Positions 8,601 to 17,520 of a stretch of 54,661 bases of DNA are shown here, in pieces. Positions within the stretch are counted from its first letter, which is position 1. The number at the start of each line of letters is the position of its first letter. The stretch spans positions 1 to 54,661 of the forward strand of contig NZ_JAHLYP010000009.1 in NCBI RefSeq assembly GCF_025127995.1. Direction: 5' to 3'. The notes under the pieces were generated by a model, which saw nothing but the letters and a program-made list of their open reading frames with translations, was not told where the DNA came from and made no database searches. Position numbers and translations under genes: made by a program. This DNA is from Synechococcus sp. CS-1332. GTDB taxonomy: Bacteria > Cyanobacteriota > Cyanobacteriia > PCC-6307 > Cyanobiaceae.

Positions 8601-8834
8601 GGGTCAATGCGGGGCCAACACCTCGGGCAGGGATGCAGAGTTCGTCGCGTATTTCCATGGTTCAATTTCTTCCATTCCTCCTGGGATCAGGTTAACGAAA
8701 CTGGCGTCAACTGGAGAGGCTTTTTCAAAGGGCAGAGGACGCATCCAAGGCGCAGATCGACGGCGCATCAGATGCTGAGCCATGGCGCACCCAGGCATCT
8801 GGGAGAAATAGGCTGCATCGAAGGCGTCGCTACA

Positions 8835-9142
8835 AAGAATTCCTGGCGGAGGTTGGGGCGATTGCCAGGGCTCAGCCACCGATCAGTGGCTGGTGGATCA
8901 TGGCATCAAAGCTGGACTATCGGATGAACAGGCCTGGCTCTACACCCAGCCCACGTGGATGTTCACGAGCCGCAAGCTTGCGACTGTGCGGAAGGCAGAT
9001 CTTCGCTTCGTGCAGGGTGCGGTCACGCCTGTGCACCAGCAGATGGTCGCCGCTGCGGATCGTCTTTCCACCCCTGAGGCTCATCTCGACGCGGGCTTTG
9101 GCAGAGGCCTTTGCTGAGCTCCACTACGCGCTGCCGGGGTAA
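8835..9142 (+). pseudogene. Broken dihydrofolate-reductase-like (RibD C-terminal) gene, copy 1
   Basis: The stretch from about 8880 to 9060 matches the DHFR-like remnant at 11050-11240 closely (shared peptides WLYTQPT, FTSRKLA and VRKADLRFVQGA). The end, AELHYALPG plus stop, matches the end of the intact paralogue at 31474-32046 but lies in another reading frame. About 55 codons around the GGGELAAQ region are missing. So the copy has lost its start, an internal segment and its frame. Confidence 0.8.
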
Positions 9143-9327
9143 CTCCAGGTGTCCAGTCCCGCCTGGAATCTGAGGATGTGGTGATCACTCGAGGAATGGC
9201 GAGCGTTGAGTGGCTTTGTGAGTCAGCCCACGTGACCAGGCGCTCGTGTAGGGCGGATTTTAATCAATGAATGGAACTCATTGGCAGGGGTGATGATTAG
9301 AGTTGGAAAGAGTTCAGGGCCCGGCTG

Positions 9328-10257
9328 ATGGCTTCAGGCAAGCAACGAGCGATCCGGCGTTTTCCCACTGCTTCGATTCGACTGTTGAAGCACGGCGGCA
9401 TCGTCTCAGTCGTGAATTCAGCTGACTGGATCCGGCATTGGCGCTACCCCAACGATGTGATGCTGGCCGTGTCTTGGCCCACTTTCTTCGGGCTGGTGGC
9501 AGCTGCCTATCTACTCCTCAACCTGACCTTCTCCTGCCTGTATTGGTTGGATCGCCACGGCATCGGCGGTGTGGCGGGTCAGTCCACAAGGTTTGACGAC
9601 GCTTTCTTTTTCAGTGTGCAGACGCTGGGCTCGATTGGGTATGGCGTCCTCTATCCAAGCAGTCTCTATACGAATGTGATCGTCACTATTGAGTCGCTGA
9701 TGGGGATTGTGTTCATCGCCTTGATCACGGGACTGGCCTTCAGACGCTTTTCACGGTCCACAGCTCGCATCCTGTTCTCGGAGGTGGCAACGATGCATGA
9801 CTACGACGGTCAGCACTCCTTGATGTTCAGATTGGCCAACGAACGCAGGCGTACGATTCTGCAGGCCAGAATTCAGGCCTATCTGGCCATCGATGAGCGC
9901 ACTGTTGAAGGGTACCGAATGCGGCGTCTCTATCCGATGAGATTGCAACGGGAGCATTCACCCCTATTTCTACTCACCTGGACGGCGATGCATTCCATCG
10001 ACTCGACCAGCCCGTTGCATGGCCTATCGCTCGATGATCTAGCCGCCAATCACGCTGACATCGTGGTGTCGTTCAGTGGGATCGATGAAATCTTAGAACG
10101 ACCCATCCATGCCCATCACAACTACCCCATCTCCAAGGTGTTGTTTGATCAGGCCTTCGTGGAGATGATGCGTGATGAGGACGACGGAAGCGAAAGCTTG
10201 ATCGTCGCCAATTTCAACCGAACCCACCATTGCCCCTCCAGCACGAGGGCTGATTGA
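9328..10257 (+). CDS. KirBac-type inward rectifier potassium channel
   Basis: A 309-residue channel of the bacterial inward-rectifier (KirBac) family. Two membrane helices lie near residues 50-75 and 115-140. Between them the pore loop FSVQTLGSIGYGVLYP carries the selectivity filter SIGYG at about 102-106. The C-terminal cytoplasmic domain has FRLANERRRTILQARIQAYL, SPLFLLTWTAMHSID and the ligand-binding beta sandwich typical of Kir channels. It should pass K+ inward across the plasma membrane. It stands alone between two copies of the duplicated pterin-dehydratase/DHFR block, and its base composition is lower in GC than the flanks, so it may have arrived with the rearrangement. Confidence 0.88.
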   Translation: MASGKQRAIRRFPTASIRLLKHGGIVSVVNSADWIRHWRYPNDVMLAVSWPTFFGLVAAAYLLLNLTFSCLYWLDRHGIGGVAGQSTRFDDAFFFSVQTLGSIGYGVLYPSSLYTNVIVTIESLMGIVFIALITGLAFRRFSRSTARILFSEVATMHDYDGQHSLMFRLANERRRTILQARIQAYLAIDERTVEGYRMRRLYPMRLQREHSPLFLLTWTAMHSIDSTSPLHGLSLDDLAANHADIVVSFSGIDEILERPIHAHHNYPISKVLFDQAFVEMMRDEDDGSESLIVANFNRTHHCPSSTRAD

Positions 10258-10318
10258 AAGTCCGTACAAACTGGGGGAACGTGGTTCGGTCCGCTTGGAC
10301 TGAAGGCAGAAGATCTCC

Positions 10319-10777
10319 TCAGCTCATATCGACACCTTGGATGGAATCAAGTTCTGTGGCCAGAGCGATATCAGCTCTGGTGAGTCCTTCAGACTTGTGG
10401 GTGTAGGTGATCGCTTCCGCATAACCCCAGCCCAGCTTGAAATCGGCATGGTGGCCCTGCTTCTCACAAATGACACCAGCGTGACGCACCCAGTCGAGGG
10501 CTGAGCTGAAGTCCTGAAAGGTCCAGGCTTTGTGCAAGTGATGGCCATCGACAAGATCCCAGCCTGTGAGCACGCCAAGGGAATCTGCGATCTCATCTGG
10601 TGTCAGGTTGGGAGCACGATCCTCGAGAGGGCTGTCGACGTTGTCGCGTAATACATCGTGTAATACCATAATCTGTTCAATTTTTTCTTGGACTAAGAAC
10701 AACCTAGCGAGGGAGAGGTCGGCTGAAGGATCTTTCTTGGTTGCCAAAGATGCAGTCAAGGTGCTGATCTGCGGCAC
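10319..10777 (-). CDS. Pterin-4a-carbinolamine dehydratase family protein
   Basis: The C-terminal 100 residues fit 4a-hydroxytetrahydrobiopterin dehydratase: GWDLVDGHHLHKAWTFQDF, ALDWVRHAGVICEKQGHHAD and THKSEGLTRADIALA. The enzyme dehydrates the 4a-carbinolamine formed when tetrahydropterin is oxidised. The catalytic HH-D cluster is present in QGHHADF. The first 50 residues are not typical; an ATG at 10666 would give a standard-size protein. A decayed second copy lies at 8420-8600. The neighbour on the other strand is a broken DHFR-like gene, so a pterin or folate theme is shared by both copies of the block. Confidence 0.75.
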   Translation of the reverse strand: MPQISTLTASLATKKDPSADLSLARLFLVQEKIEQIMVLHDVLRDNVDSPLEDRAPNLTPDEIADSLGVLTGWDLVDGHHLHKAWTFQDFSSALDWVRHAGVICEKQGHHADFKLGWGYAEAITYTHKSEGLTRADIALATELDSIQGVDMS

Positions 10778-10903
10778 ATAAGGTACTCAGTTCTTTGCGC
10801 TCAGCCCTTCAAAAAACTGCCGCCTGTGATGGAAGGCAACCGATGTAATCAAGCTCGCTTAACCCCTGCTTTGGCCTCGACCTTCAACATCGTCAATCCC
10901 TCA

Positions 10904-11270
10904 GTGAAAACCCAGTCCTATTCCGCCTGCAGCCTGGATGGTTTCATCGCCATCAAGGACAACTCCCTGAACTGGCTGCTTCCGTTCGGTGCAGTAGAAG
11001 GACCAGGCTGTATAAACGTCCTGGCTGAGGTTGGGATGATTGGCATGCGCACAGCCACCGATCAGTGGCTGGTGGGTCATGGCATCAAAGCTGGACCATC
11101 GGATGAAAAGACCTGGCTCTACACCCAGCCCACGTCGATGTTCACGAGCCGCAAGCTTGCGTCCGTGCGGAAAGCGGATCTGCGCTTTGTGCAGGGTGCG
11201 GCTACGCCGGTGCACCGGCAGAGGGTCGCCGCTGCGGTGGGGAAGACCATCTGGATTGCCCCTCCTTGTG
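10904..11270 (+). pseudogene. Broken dihydrofolate-reductase-like gene, copy 2
   Basis: From a GTG at 10904 the peptide VKTQSYSACSLDGFIA parallels the start of the intact paralogue at 31474 (MKTQYYTAASLDGFVA). Homology continues to VGKTIWIA, after which the last third, including the NADPH-site GGGELAAQF part, is gone and the sequence runs into the tail of the convergent SDR gene. The frame stays open to 11533 only by reading through antisense of the SDR. I regard it as a truncated, probably inactive copy. Confidence 0.75.
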
Positions 11271-11344
11271 CCGCGTCAACCGGACGGGGAGATGGCTGGG
11301 ACCTGATCAGCCTGCCTTGGTCTGATCCTGTTTCGACTGGTCCC

Positions 11345-12010
11345 CTACCAGGGCAGGATCTGGCCGTTGGCATGCCAGAAGCGGCCGCTGGTCTCCAGGG
11401 TGAGGGCATCGATGCGGGCCAGCAGGCCGTGCACCGACTCCTCGGTGCTGATGCCCTGGTCGCTGAAGCCCGTCATGCGGGTGCGCACCATCCCCGGATG
11501 CAGCAGAGCCACGGCGATGCCCTGGGGCCGTAGGTCGATGGCCAGCGACTTGCCGGCCATGTTGAGCGCCACCTTCGACATGCGGTAGCCGTAGGCGCGG
11601 CCGGAGCTGTTGTCGTCGATCGAGCCCATGCGGCTGGTCATCAGGATCACCTTGGCGCCGGGCGGCAGATGATTCATCAGGGCCTGGGTGAGCCGCAGGG
11701 GGGCGATGGCGTTCACCTCAAACTGGCGCCGCAGGCTGTCGACGTCGAGGTTGTCCAGGCTGGTGCGCTCCAGCAGGCCGGCGTTGAGGATCAACCCGTC
11801 GATGGAAAGCGGGCCGAGCCGGCCCACCAGATCGGCGATGGCGGCCCCGTCGGTGAGGTCGACCCCCGCCTCGATGCGCACCCCCATGGCTTCCAGTTCC
11901 GGCGACGGCGTACGGCAGACCGCCACCACCGTGTCGCCCCTGGTCTGGAGCTGGCGGCAGTATTCCAGGCCGATGCCTCGGTTGGCGCCGGTGATCAGAT
12001 AGGTGGCCAT
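11345..12010 (-). CDS. Short-chain dehydrogenase/reductase
   Basis: A classical SDR of 221 residues. The NAD(P) site TGANRGIG is at residues 7-14, NAG occurs in LILNAGLLE, and the catalytic Ser and Tyr-Lys lie in MTSRMGS and YGYRMSK. The start at 12010 (MATYLITG) fits the family; an upstream in-frame start at 12079 only adds non-conserved residues. The substrate is unknown. The last 190 bases are duplicated at 7209-7393. It runs in the same direction as the CDF gene upstream, 37 bases away. Confidence 0.85.
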   Translation of the reverse strand: MATYLITGANRGIGLEYCRQLQTRGDTVVAVCRTPSPELEAMGVRIEAGVDLTDGAAIADLVGRLGPLSIDGLILNAGLLERTSLDNLDVDSLRRQFEVNAIAPLRLTQALMNHLPPGAKVILMTSRMGSIDDNSSGRAYGYRMSKVALNMAGKSLAIDLRPQGIAVALLHPGMVRTRMTGFSDQGISTEESVHGLLARIDALTLETSGRFWHANGQILPW

Positions 12011-12047
12011 CGGGGACGCGCTCGCTGCTGTCTGGATCGTATGGGGC

Positions 12048-12956
12048 TCAACCCTCCTCCCAGCGGAATCCCTCGTCATCCCAGGCCCTGGGATCCTCGA
12101 TCGGCTCGAGGTGAGTCAGCACATCGCTGCGGGGCAGGGCGATGGCGATCTCCTGCTCCAGCTGCTCGCAGAGGTCATGGCCGTCCTGGACCGTCCATTG
12201 CCCCGGCACCAGCACATGGAAGGCCACGAAGCGGCGTGATCCGGCCACCCGGGTGCGCAGGGCGTGGAAGCGGATGCCCTCAGTTTCATGGGAGGCCAGC
12301 AGCGCCTCCAGCTGCTCCTGCTCGTCGATGGGGAGCGAACGGTCGAGCAGGCCGGAGGCGGTTTCCCGCAGCAGATTCCAGCCGGTGAGGGTGATGTTGA
12401 GCGCCACCGCGATGGCGATCAGCGGGTCGAGGATCGTCAGGCCGGTGACCTTCACCAGGCCGATGCCCACCAGCACCCCGCAGGAGGTCCAGACGTCGGT
12501 GAACAGATGGTGGGCGTCGGCCCGCAGGGTGATCGAGTGGAAGTGGCGGGAGGCCTGCAGCAGCACCCAGGCCACCAGGCCGTTGAGCACCGTGGCCACC
12601 AGGGAGAGGGCCATGCCCAACCCCAGTTGCTCCAGCGGCTCAGGAGTCTGCAGGCGGCCCACAGCCGAATAGATGATCGCCAGTGCGGCCAGCACGATCA
12701 GCACGCTCTCCAGGCCGCTGGAGAAGTACTCGGCCTTGAAATGGCCGTAGTGGTGGGTGCGGTCGGCGGGCTTGGCGGCGAGGCTGAGGGCCCAGAAGGC
12801 CCCCAGGGCCGCCACCAGATTCACCCCGGATTCCATGGCATCCGAGAGCAGGCCCACCGAGCCGGTGAGTCGCCAGGCCGCCGTCTTGAGCACGATCGTG
12901 GCCACCGCCGCCGCCACCGACAGCAGGATGTAGGAGCGGGGGGAAGCAAAGGCCAT
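12048..12956 (-). CDS. Cation diffusion facilitator (FieF-like) metal efflux protein
   Basis: A CDF-family proton-coupled antiporter of 302 residues for divalent metals such as Zn, Fe, Co or Cd. Six membrane helices are visible, with the metal-site pattern LLSDAMESGVNL in TM2 and ADAHHLFTDVWTS in TM5. THHYGHFKAEYFSS is the usual loop after TM2. The cytoplasmic C-terminal domain ends in VLTHLEPIEDPRAWDDEG. The TM2 motif carries DxxxxxxN rather than the more common DxxxD arrangement, so the metal preference is uncertain. Confidence 0.86.
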   Translation of the reverse strand: MAFASPRSYILLSVAAAVATIVLKTAAWRLTGSVGLLSDAMESGVNLVAALGAFWALSLAAKPADRTHHYGHFKAEYFSSGLESVLIVLAALAIIYSAVGRLQTPEPLEQLGLGMALSLVATVLNGLVAWVLLQASRHFHSITLRADAHHLFTDVWTSCGVLVGIGLVKVTGLTILDPLIAIAVALNITLTGWNLLRETASGLLDRSLPIDEQEQLEALLASHETEGIRFHALRTRVAGSRRFVAFHVLVPGQWTVQDGHDLCEQLEQEIAIALPRSDVLTHLEPIEDPRAWDDEGFRWEEG

Positions 12957-13029
12957 GGGGTGACGGACCTGACCGGGACTGTTGAACCAGCCTGGCTGCG
13001 GCGCCCCGGCCCGTCAGCCCGTTGGCTGT

Positions 13030-13404
13030 TCAGGCCGCGGGACGCTCGGCCACCAGCAGCAGGCCCCCCATGATCGAGAGGTTCTTCAACAGCGCGATCC
13101 GCTCCTGGGGGTCGGCCAGATCGTTGTGGAAGATCAAGGTGGTGGGCACCAGGAACAGGAGCAGCAGGATCGCCCCGAGCCGCACCCGGAAGCCGCTGAT
13201 CACCAGCACCGAACCGACGGCCATCAACGCCATGGCGGCCGCCAGCAGCACCGGCGCGATCGGCAGGCCCCGACCGGCCATCATCCCGGCCACCCCGGCG
13301 AACCCCGTCAGCTTGCCGATCACCGCATGGAGGAACACCAGGCACAGCAGCACCCGGGCGATGCCATCAAGGAGAGAGGGTCTGGAACCCGTGGAGGAGG
13401 TCAT
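13030..13404 (-). CDS. DoxX family membrane protein
   Basis: A 124-residue protein with four hydrophobic helices: RVLLCLVFLHAVIGKLTGF, PVLLAAAMALMAVGSVLVI, GAILLLLFLVPTTLIFH, and a last one near NLSIMGGLLLVA. The pattern and the LADPQERIALLKNLSIMGG end are typical of DoxX/YphA proteins. The role is unclear; some relatives act in redox or oxidative-stress complexes. The ATG at 13404 opens the only frame with these helices. It diverges from the ABC ATPase gene. Confidence 0.75.
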   Translation of the reverse strand: MTSSTGSRPSLLDGIARVLLCLVFLHAVIGKLTGFAGVAGMMAGRGLPIAPVLLAAAMALMAVGSVLVISGFRVRLGAILLLLFLVPTTLIFHNDLADPQERIALLKNLSIMGGLLLVAERPAA

Positions 13405-13518
13405 GGGCAAGCGTGCGGATGGGGAGAGTCTGCTGGCCGTCCCCCTGGCCTGACGTGCCAAGGGGCCATGGCCTGACGACTGGCAATCTGGACCGAGCCT
13501 TTGCTGTTTCCGTCTGTC

Positions 13519-14289
13519 ATGGCCGCCGGCCCCCCCACCGCCGTGCTCGCGCTGCGGGGCATCCGCGTCAGCGGCCGCGATCGGCCCCGGCTGGAGGACG
13601 TCGATCTGAGCCTGGCCCCCGGCGAGCGGGTGGCGTTGCTGGGGGCCAGTGGCGCCGGCAAGAGCACCCTGCTGGCGGTGGCCAACGGCCTGCTGGCGCC
13701 GGTGGCGGGCACGGTGCTGTGGGAGGGGCAAGCCCCCGCCCGCTCCCGCCGCGGCCGCCGCCGCCAACAGGCCCGCATCGGCACCCTCTGGCAGGACCTG
13801 CGCCTGATCGAGGAGCTCACTGTCCAGCAGAACCTCAACGCCGCCCGGCTGGCCCGCTGGGGCTGGCCCCGGGCCCTGCTCAACCTGCTCCTGCCCCTCG
13901 ACACCGACGCCTGCGCGGTGGCCCTGCGGGCGATGGATCTGGATCCGGCCCTGTTGGAGCAGCCGGTGACGGCCCTCTCTGGCGGTCAGCGCCAGCGGGT
14001 GGCGATGGCCCGCCTGCTGCGCCAGGAGCCCACCCTGCTGCTGGCCGATGAACCCCTGGCCAGCCTCGATCCGCGCCTGGCCAGCGAGCTGCTGGCCCTG
14101 CTGCTGGCCCAGGCCGTGGCCCCCCGGGCCCTGCTGCTGAGCCTGCATCGCCCCGACCTGCTGGACGGCTTCGATCGGGCCGTCGGCCTCAAGGACGGCC
14201 GGGTGCTGTTCGATGGGCCGGTGGCCCGGGTGAACGCGGCCCTGCTGGCGGACCTCTACGGGGGTACCCCGCACGGCCCGTCGCCTTGA
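13519..14289 (+). CDS. PhnC-like ABC transporter ATP-binding protein
   Basis: ATPase subunit of an ABC importer. Walker A is GASGAGKST, the Q-loop is LWQDLRLIEELTV, the signature is LSGGQRQRVAMARLL, and Walker B is LLLADEPLASLD. The closest class by length and pattern is PhnC (phosphonate). The ATG at 13519 (MAAGPPTAV) is preferred to the TTG at 13501. Its end overlaps the permease start by TTGA. No substrate-binding protein is adjacent; the PhnD-like gene at 2677 is the best candidate in the window. Confidence 0.85.
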   Translation: MAAGPPTAVLALRGIRVSGRDRPRLEDVDLSLAPGERVALLGASGAGKSTLLAVANGLLAPVAGTVLWEGQAPARSRRGRRRQQARIGTLWQDLRLIEELTVQQNLNAARLARWGWPRALLNLLLPLDTDACAVALRAMDLDPALLEQPVTALSGGQRQRVAMARLLRQEPTLLLADEPLASLDPRLASELLALLLAQAVAPRALLLSLHRPDLLDGFDRAVGLKDGRVLFDGPVARVNAALLADLYGGTPHGPSP

Positions 14290-15830
14290 AACCGGCCGCG
14301 CCGCTGCTGATGCTGCTGCCGGCCCTGGTGCTCGTGCCGCTTGCTTTCCTGCTGCCGCCCCTGGTGCACGGGGGCGGCTGGGAGCTGATCGGCAGCTTCG
14401 CGCTGGCGGCGGTGACCCCCTCGCTGGATCCGGTGGTGCTCGCGTCGCTACTGGGGGGGCTCGGGGTGACGGCCGGCATGGCCCTGCTGGGCTGGGCCGG
14501 CAGCCTGGTGCTGGGCCTGCTGCTGGGGGCGGCCAGCTCCCGCACCGTGTGGCGCACCCTGACCGGCAGCGCCCTGCCGGCGGAGCTGATTCGCCGCCTG
14601 CTGGCCTTGCCCCGGGCGATCCATGAACTGATCTGGGGCCTGCTGCTGCTCCAGCTGGTGGGGCTGCAGCCGGCGGTGGCGGTGCTGGCGATCGCCCTGC
14701 CCTTCGGCGCCTTGGTGGCGCGGGTGCTGTCCGACCTGCTCGATGCCCTGCCCACCGCCAACCTCGAAGCCCTGCGGGCGGCGGGAGCCCCGGCGCCGGT
14801 GGCCCTGCTCACGGCCCTGGGGCCGGCCCTGCTGCCGGGGGTGCTCAGCTACGGCGGCTACCGGCTGGAGTGCGCCCTGCGCAGCGCCACCCTGCTGGGG
14901 GTGTTCGGCCTTGGGGGCCTGGGCACCGATCTGAAGCTGACGCTGCAATCGCTGGAGTTCCATGAACTCTGGAGCGGCCTGTGGCTTCTGCTGGCGGTGA
15001 TGCTGGCCCTGGAGGGGTGCATCAGCCTGCTGCGCCGTCGCTGGCTGGTGCCCGGCCGTTTCGTGCTGGCCCGGCGGGGTGTGGGGGAGCGCAGCCGCGA
15101 GATGTTGCTGACCCTGGCCGCCCTGGTGCCCCTCTGCCTGCTGGTGGGCCGCGGGCTGGGGGTGGATCCGGCGGCCCTGCTCCACTGGCAGCCCCTGCCG
15201 GGGCTGGGCGGCGGCGACTGGGCCGCCACCGCCGCCCTGCCCTGGCCCCGGCTGGTGGGGGGCACCCTGCTGCTCACCGTCCTGGCGGCCAGCCTCGCGG
15301 TGGGTTTGGCTCCGCTGCTGCTGCTCGTCGTGGCGCCCCTGGGCTGGGCGCGGCAGGGGCTGCGGCTGCTGTGGGCCCTGGGGCGCCTGTGGCCGCCGCC
15401 GCTGAGCGCCCTGCTGCTGCTGTTCGTGCTGGAGCCGGGGGTGATCACCGCCGCCCTGGCCCTGGGCTTCCACAACCTCGGGGTGCTGGGCCGGCTGCTG
15501 CTGGAGAGCACAGGCGCCACCGATCCGGCCGCCGAAGAGGCCCTGGCCTGCGGCGGCAGCGGCCCACGGCTGGCCCTGCTCTACGGCCGCTTCAGCGCCC
15601 TGGCCCGGCCCTACCTGGCCTACGGCGCCTACCGGGCCGACGTGATCCTGCGGGAATCGGTGGTGGTGGGCCTGGCGGGAGCGACCGGTCTGGGCAGCCA
15701 GCTGCTGGAAAGCCTCAGCTCCTTTGCCTGGGACCAGCTGCTGGCGCTGGTGGCGGTGTATGCCCTGCTCACCTTGGTTGGCGAGGACCTCAGCGACCGG
15801 GCCCGGCGTCGCTGGCTGGCGGCGGCCTGA
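14286..15830 (+). CDS. PhnE-like ABC permease, two permease domains fused
   Basis: A 514-residue membrane protein with about twelve helices in two halves. Each half has an EAA-type coupling loop: ANLEALRAAGAPAPVALL in the first and EEALACGGSGPRLALLYGRF in the second. Each half thus corresponds to one PhnE-type permease. The TTG start overlaps the ATPase stop. Fused tandem permeases are seen in phosphonate- and iron-type importers. Together with the upstream ATPase it forms the membrane core of an importer. The link to selenate is inferred from the PhnD-like gene beside mnmH. Confidence 0.82.
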   Translation: MKPAAPLLMLLPALVLVPLAFLLPPLVHGGGWELIGSFALAAVTPSLDPVVLASLLGGLGVTAGMALLGWAGSLVLGLLLGAASSRTVWRTLTGSALPAELIRRLLALPRAIHELIWGLLLLQLVGLQPAVAVLAIALPFGALVARVLSDLLDALPTANLEALRAAGAPAPVALLTALGPALLPGVLSYGGYRLECALRSATLLGVFGLGGLGTDLKLTLQSLEFHELWSGLWLLLAVMLALEGCISLLRRRWLVPGRFVLARRGVGERSREMLLTLAALVPLCLLVGRGLGVDPAALLHWQPLPGLGGGDWAATAALPWPRLVGGTLLLTVLAASLAVGLAPLLLLVVAPLGWARQGLRLLWALGRLWPPPLSALLLLFVLEPGVITAALALGFHNLGVLGRLLLESTGATDPAAEEALACGGSGPRLALLYGRFSALARPYLAYGAYRADVILRESVVVGLAGATGLGSQLLESLSSFAWDQLLALVAVYALLTLVGEDLSDRARRRWLAAA

Positions 15831-15864
15831 TGGCCCATGGTGGGGCCGCCGCCGCGATGCCGCG

Positions 15865-16530
15865 ATGCCCGCCTCGCCCGCCGACCCCAGCGGGACGGCG
15901 CCACCGTTCACCCACCGTTTCCTGCATCGCGTCGAACCGGCGGGGCTGGCGGCGTTCCTGGCGATGGAGGAGCGGCTGATGGCGGCCGCCCGCCGCCACC
16001 CGGGCTTCGTGGCCGAAACCGCCCCCTCCCCCTTAGGCCGTGAACCCCATGACGGCCGGCTGCTGTATGCGTCGGAGCTGAGCTTCACCACCCCCGGCGC
16101 CTTCATGGGCTGGATGGACTGCCAGGAACGGCGCGATCTGCTCAGCACCGCCGAGCGCGGCGGCTACCGCTACGAAGGCCGCTCCGACTGGGAGGGCTAC
16201 GCCCGCTGGTTGGGGGAGGCCGGCCGGGAGTCCGTGCCCATATGGAAGGTGAACCTGCTGGTGCTGGTGGTGCTCTACCCGACCGTGGCGGTGCTGCGGG
16301 TGCTGCTGCGGCCCCTGCCACTGGATGGTCCCACCGGTCTGCTGCTGGGCAATGTCTGCACCGTGGCGCTCACCGGTTGGTGGCTGGTGCCCTGGATCAG
16401 CCGGCGCTGCCAAGCCTGGCTGGAGGGCACGGGTAGCCGTCGCGGCCACCGGCTGACCCTGGCGGCGATCCTGGCGAGCCTGGCGCTGATGCTGCAGCTG
16501 TTCCGGGCTTTGCCGGCCACCAGCGCCTGA
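15865..16530 (+). CDS. ABM-like (antibiotic biosynthesis monooxygenase fold) membrane protein
   Basis: The first 120 residues look like a ferredoxin-like ABM domain: FTHRFLHRVEPAGLAAFLAM, MAAARRHPGFVAETA, FMGWMDCQERRDLL. The C-terminal half has two to three membrane helices (VNLLVLVVLYPTVAVLRVLL, GNVCTVALTGWWLVPWI). This domain order is found in hypothetical membrane proteins of many bacteria; no reaction can be assigned. It begins 35 bases after the ABC permease and may be in that transcript. Confidence 0.65.
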   Translation: MPASPADPSGTAPPFTHRFLHRVEPAGLAAFLAMEERLMAAARRHPGFVAETAPSPLGREPHDGRLLYASELSFTTPGAFMGWMDCQERRDLLSTAERGGYRYEGRSDWEGYARWLGEAGRESVPIWKVNLLVLVVLYPTVAVLRVLLRPLPLDGPTGLLLGNVCTVALTGWWLVPWISRRCQAWLEGTGSRRGHRLTLAAILASLALMLQLFRALPATSA

Positions 16531-16560
16531 GGGCCATCCCGAGCGGACCCTTGGGGGATC

Positions 16561-17052
16561 TCAGTAGCGAACGCGGTCGGGTCTGGCCTGGTAGTCCTTC
16601 CAGACCTCCACCGCCTCCTCCCTCAGGATCTGGTGCAGCCGGATCGAGCGTTTCTCCTTGGGCAGGGCCAGCTGCTCATAGATCGGGCGATCATCGAAAT
16701 CACCGTATTCGAGGGCATCTTCCACCGTCGCCGCATAATAAACCTCCTCGATTCCTGCCCAGTAACAGGTGGCCATGCACATCGGGCAGGGCTCGGCAGA
16801 GGTATAGAGAATGCAGCCGGGCAGCTTGAAGCTCTGCAGGGTGATGCAGGCCAGCCGGATCGCCTCCATCTCCCCGTGCCAGGTGGGATCGTGGCTGGCC
16901 ACGACGCGGTTCATCCCCTGGGAGATGACCACCCCATCCTTGACGATCACCGCTCCGAAGGCCCCGCCGGTGCCGAACTCCAGGGCGGCTTTTCGGGACA
17001 GTGCGATGGCCTGGCGGATGAAGGTTTCGTGGTCCGCCATCAATGAAGCCAT
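16561..17052 (-). CDS. Nucleoside deaminase (guanine deaminase-like)
   Basis: A zinc deaminase of the cytidine/deoxycytidylate deaminase superfamily, 163 residues. The zinc site is formed by H59 with catalytic E61 (TWHGEMEA) and C89/C92 (EPCPMCMA). FGAVIVKDGVVISQGMNRV and the C-terminal EEAVEVWKDY resemble bacterial guanine deaminases more than TadA. It would deaminate a purine or nucleoside in the cytoplasm. The start at 17052 gives the family's normal length. Confidence 0.82.
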   Translation of the reverse strand: MASLMADHETFIRQAIALSRKAALEFGTGGAFGAVIVKDGVVISQGMNRVVASHDPTWHGEMEAIRLACITLQSFKLPGCILYTSAEPCPMCMATCYWAGIEEVYYAATVEDALEYGDFDDRPIYEQLALPKEKRSIRLHQILREEAVEVWKDYQARPDRVRY

Positions 17053-17091
17053 GGACCTTCCCCGAGCCGAATCAGCGTACCGTTGATCGAC

Positions 17092-17520
17092 ATGACAGTG
17101 GCCATGCCGCGATCGATCGAGCGTCCATGGAAGCTGCGGCGCTCGGCCCGGCTCGGGCTGGCCTGGGGGGTGATCCTGGCGGCCACGGCCACCATGGGCC
17201 TGGCCGGACCCGCCGCCCTGGCCTCCCCCGCCGGTCCGCCACCCTGGCTGGAGCGGCTGATCAGGGAGTTGAAGGCCCGGCCGCCGGGCAACCCGCCCCA
17301 GTCGGTGTGGCGCTACCGCTACCGGGACCAGGTGGTGTACTATCTGCCGCCCCAGTGCTGTGACCAGTACAGCGTCCTCTTCGATGCCGAGGGCAGGGTG
17401 ATCGGCGCCCCGGATGGGGGCCTCACCGGCGGGGGGGATGGTCGGGCCGGCGATTTCCACCAGCTGCGCCGCCAGGGCCTGCTGCTCTGGCGCGACCCAC
17501 GGGGCCTGGCGCCACGATGA
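17092..17520 (+). CDS. Exported small protein, DUF6970-like
   Basis: A 142-residue secreted protein. The signal peptide runs from RRSARLGLAWGVILAATATM to about ALAS. The mature part has PPWLERLIRELKARP, NPPQSVWRYRYRDQVVYYL, PPQCCDQYSVLFDAEG and GAPDGGLTGGGDGRAGDF, a pattern I associate with DUF6970 proteins. The CC pair and the acidic Gly-rich tail are conserved there. The function is unknown. ATG at 17092 is preferred to TTG at 17083. Confidence 0.65.
   Translation: MTVAMPRSIERPWKLRRSARLGLAWGVILAATATMGLAGPAALASPAGPPPWLERLIRELKARPPGNPPQSVWRYRYRDQVVYYLPPQCCDQYSVLFDAEGRVIGAPDGGLTGGGDGRAGDFHQLRRQGLLLWRDPRGLAPR

Noticed and set aside
10826-11533. A single intact 235-residue protein
   Set aside because: The first third before 10904 and the part after about 11270 are not protein-like, and the tail is antisense to the SDR; only the middle matches the DHFR-like family.
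14448-16148. A 566-residue open frame on the minus strand opposite the ABC permease
   Set aside because: It is rich in Gln, Gly, Pro and Arg with no motif. It lies wholly antisense to the permease and ABM-like genes, as is usual in GC-rich DNA.
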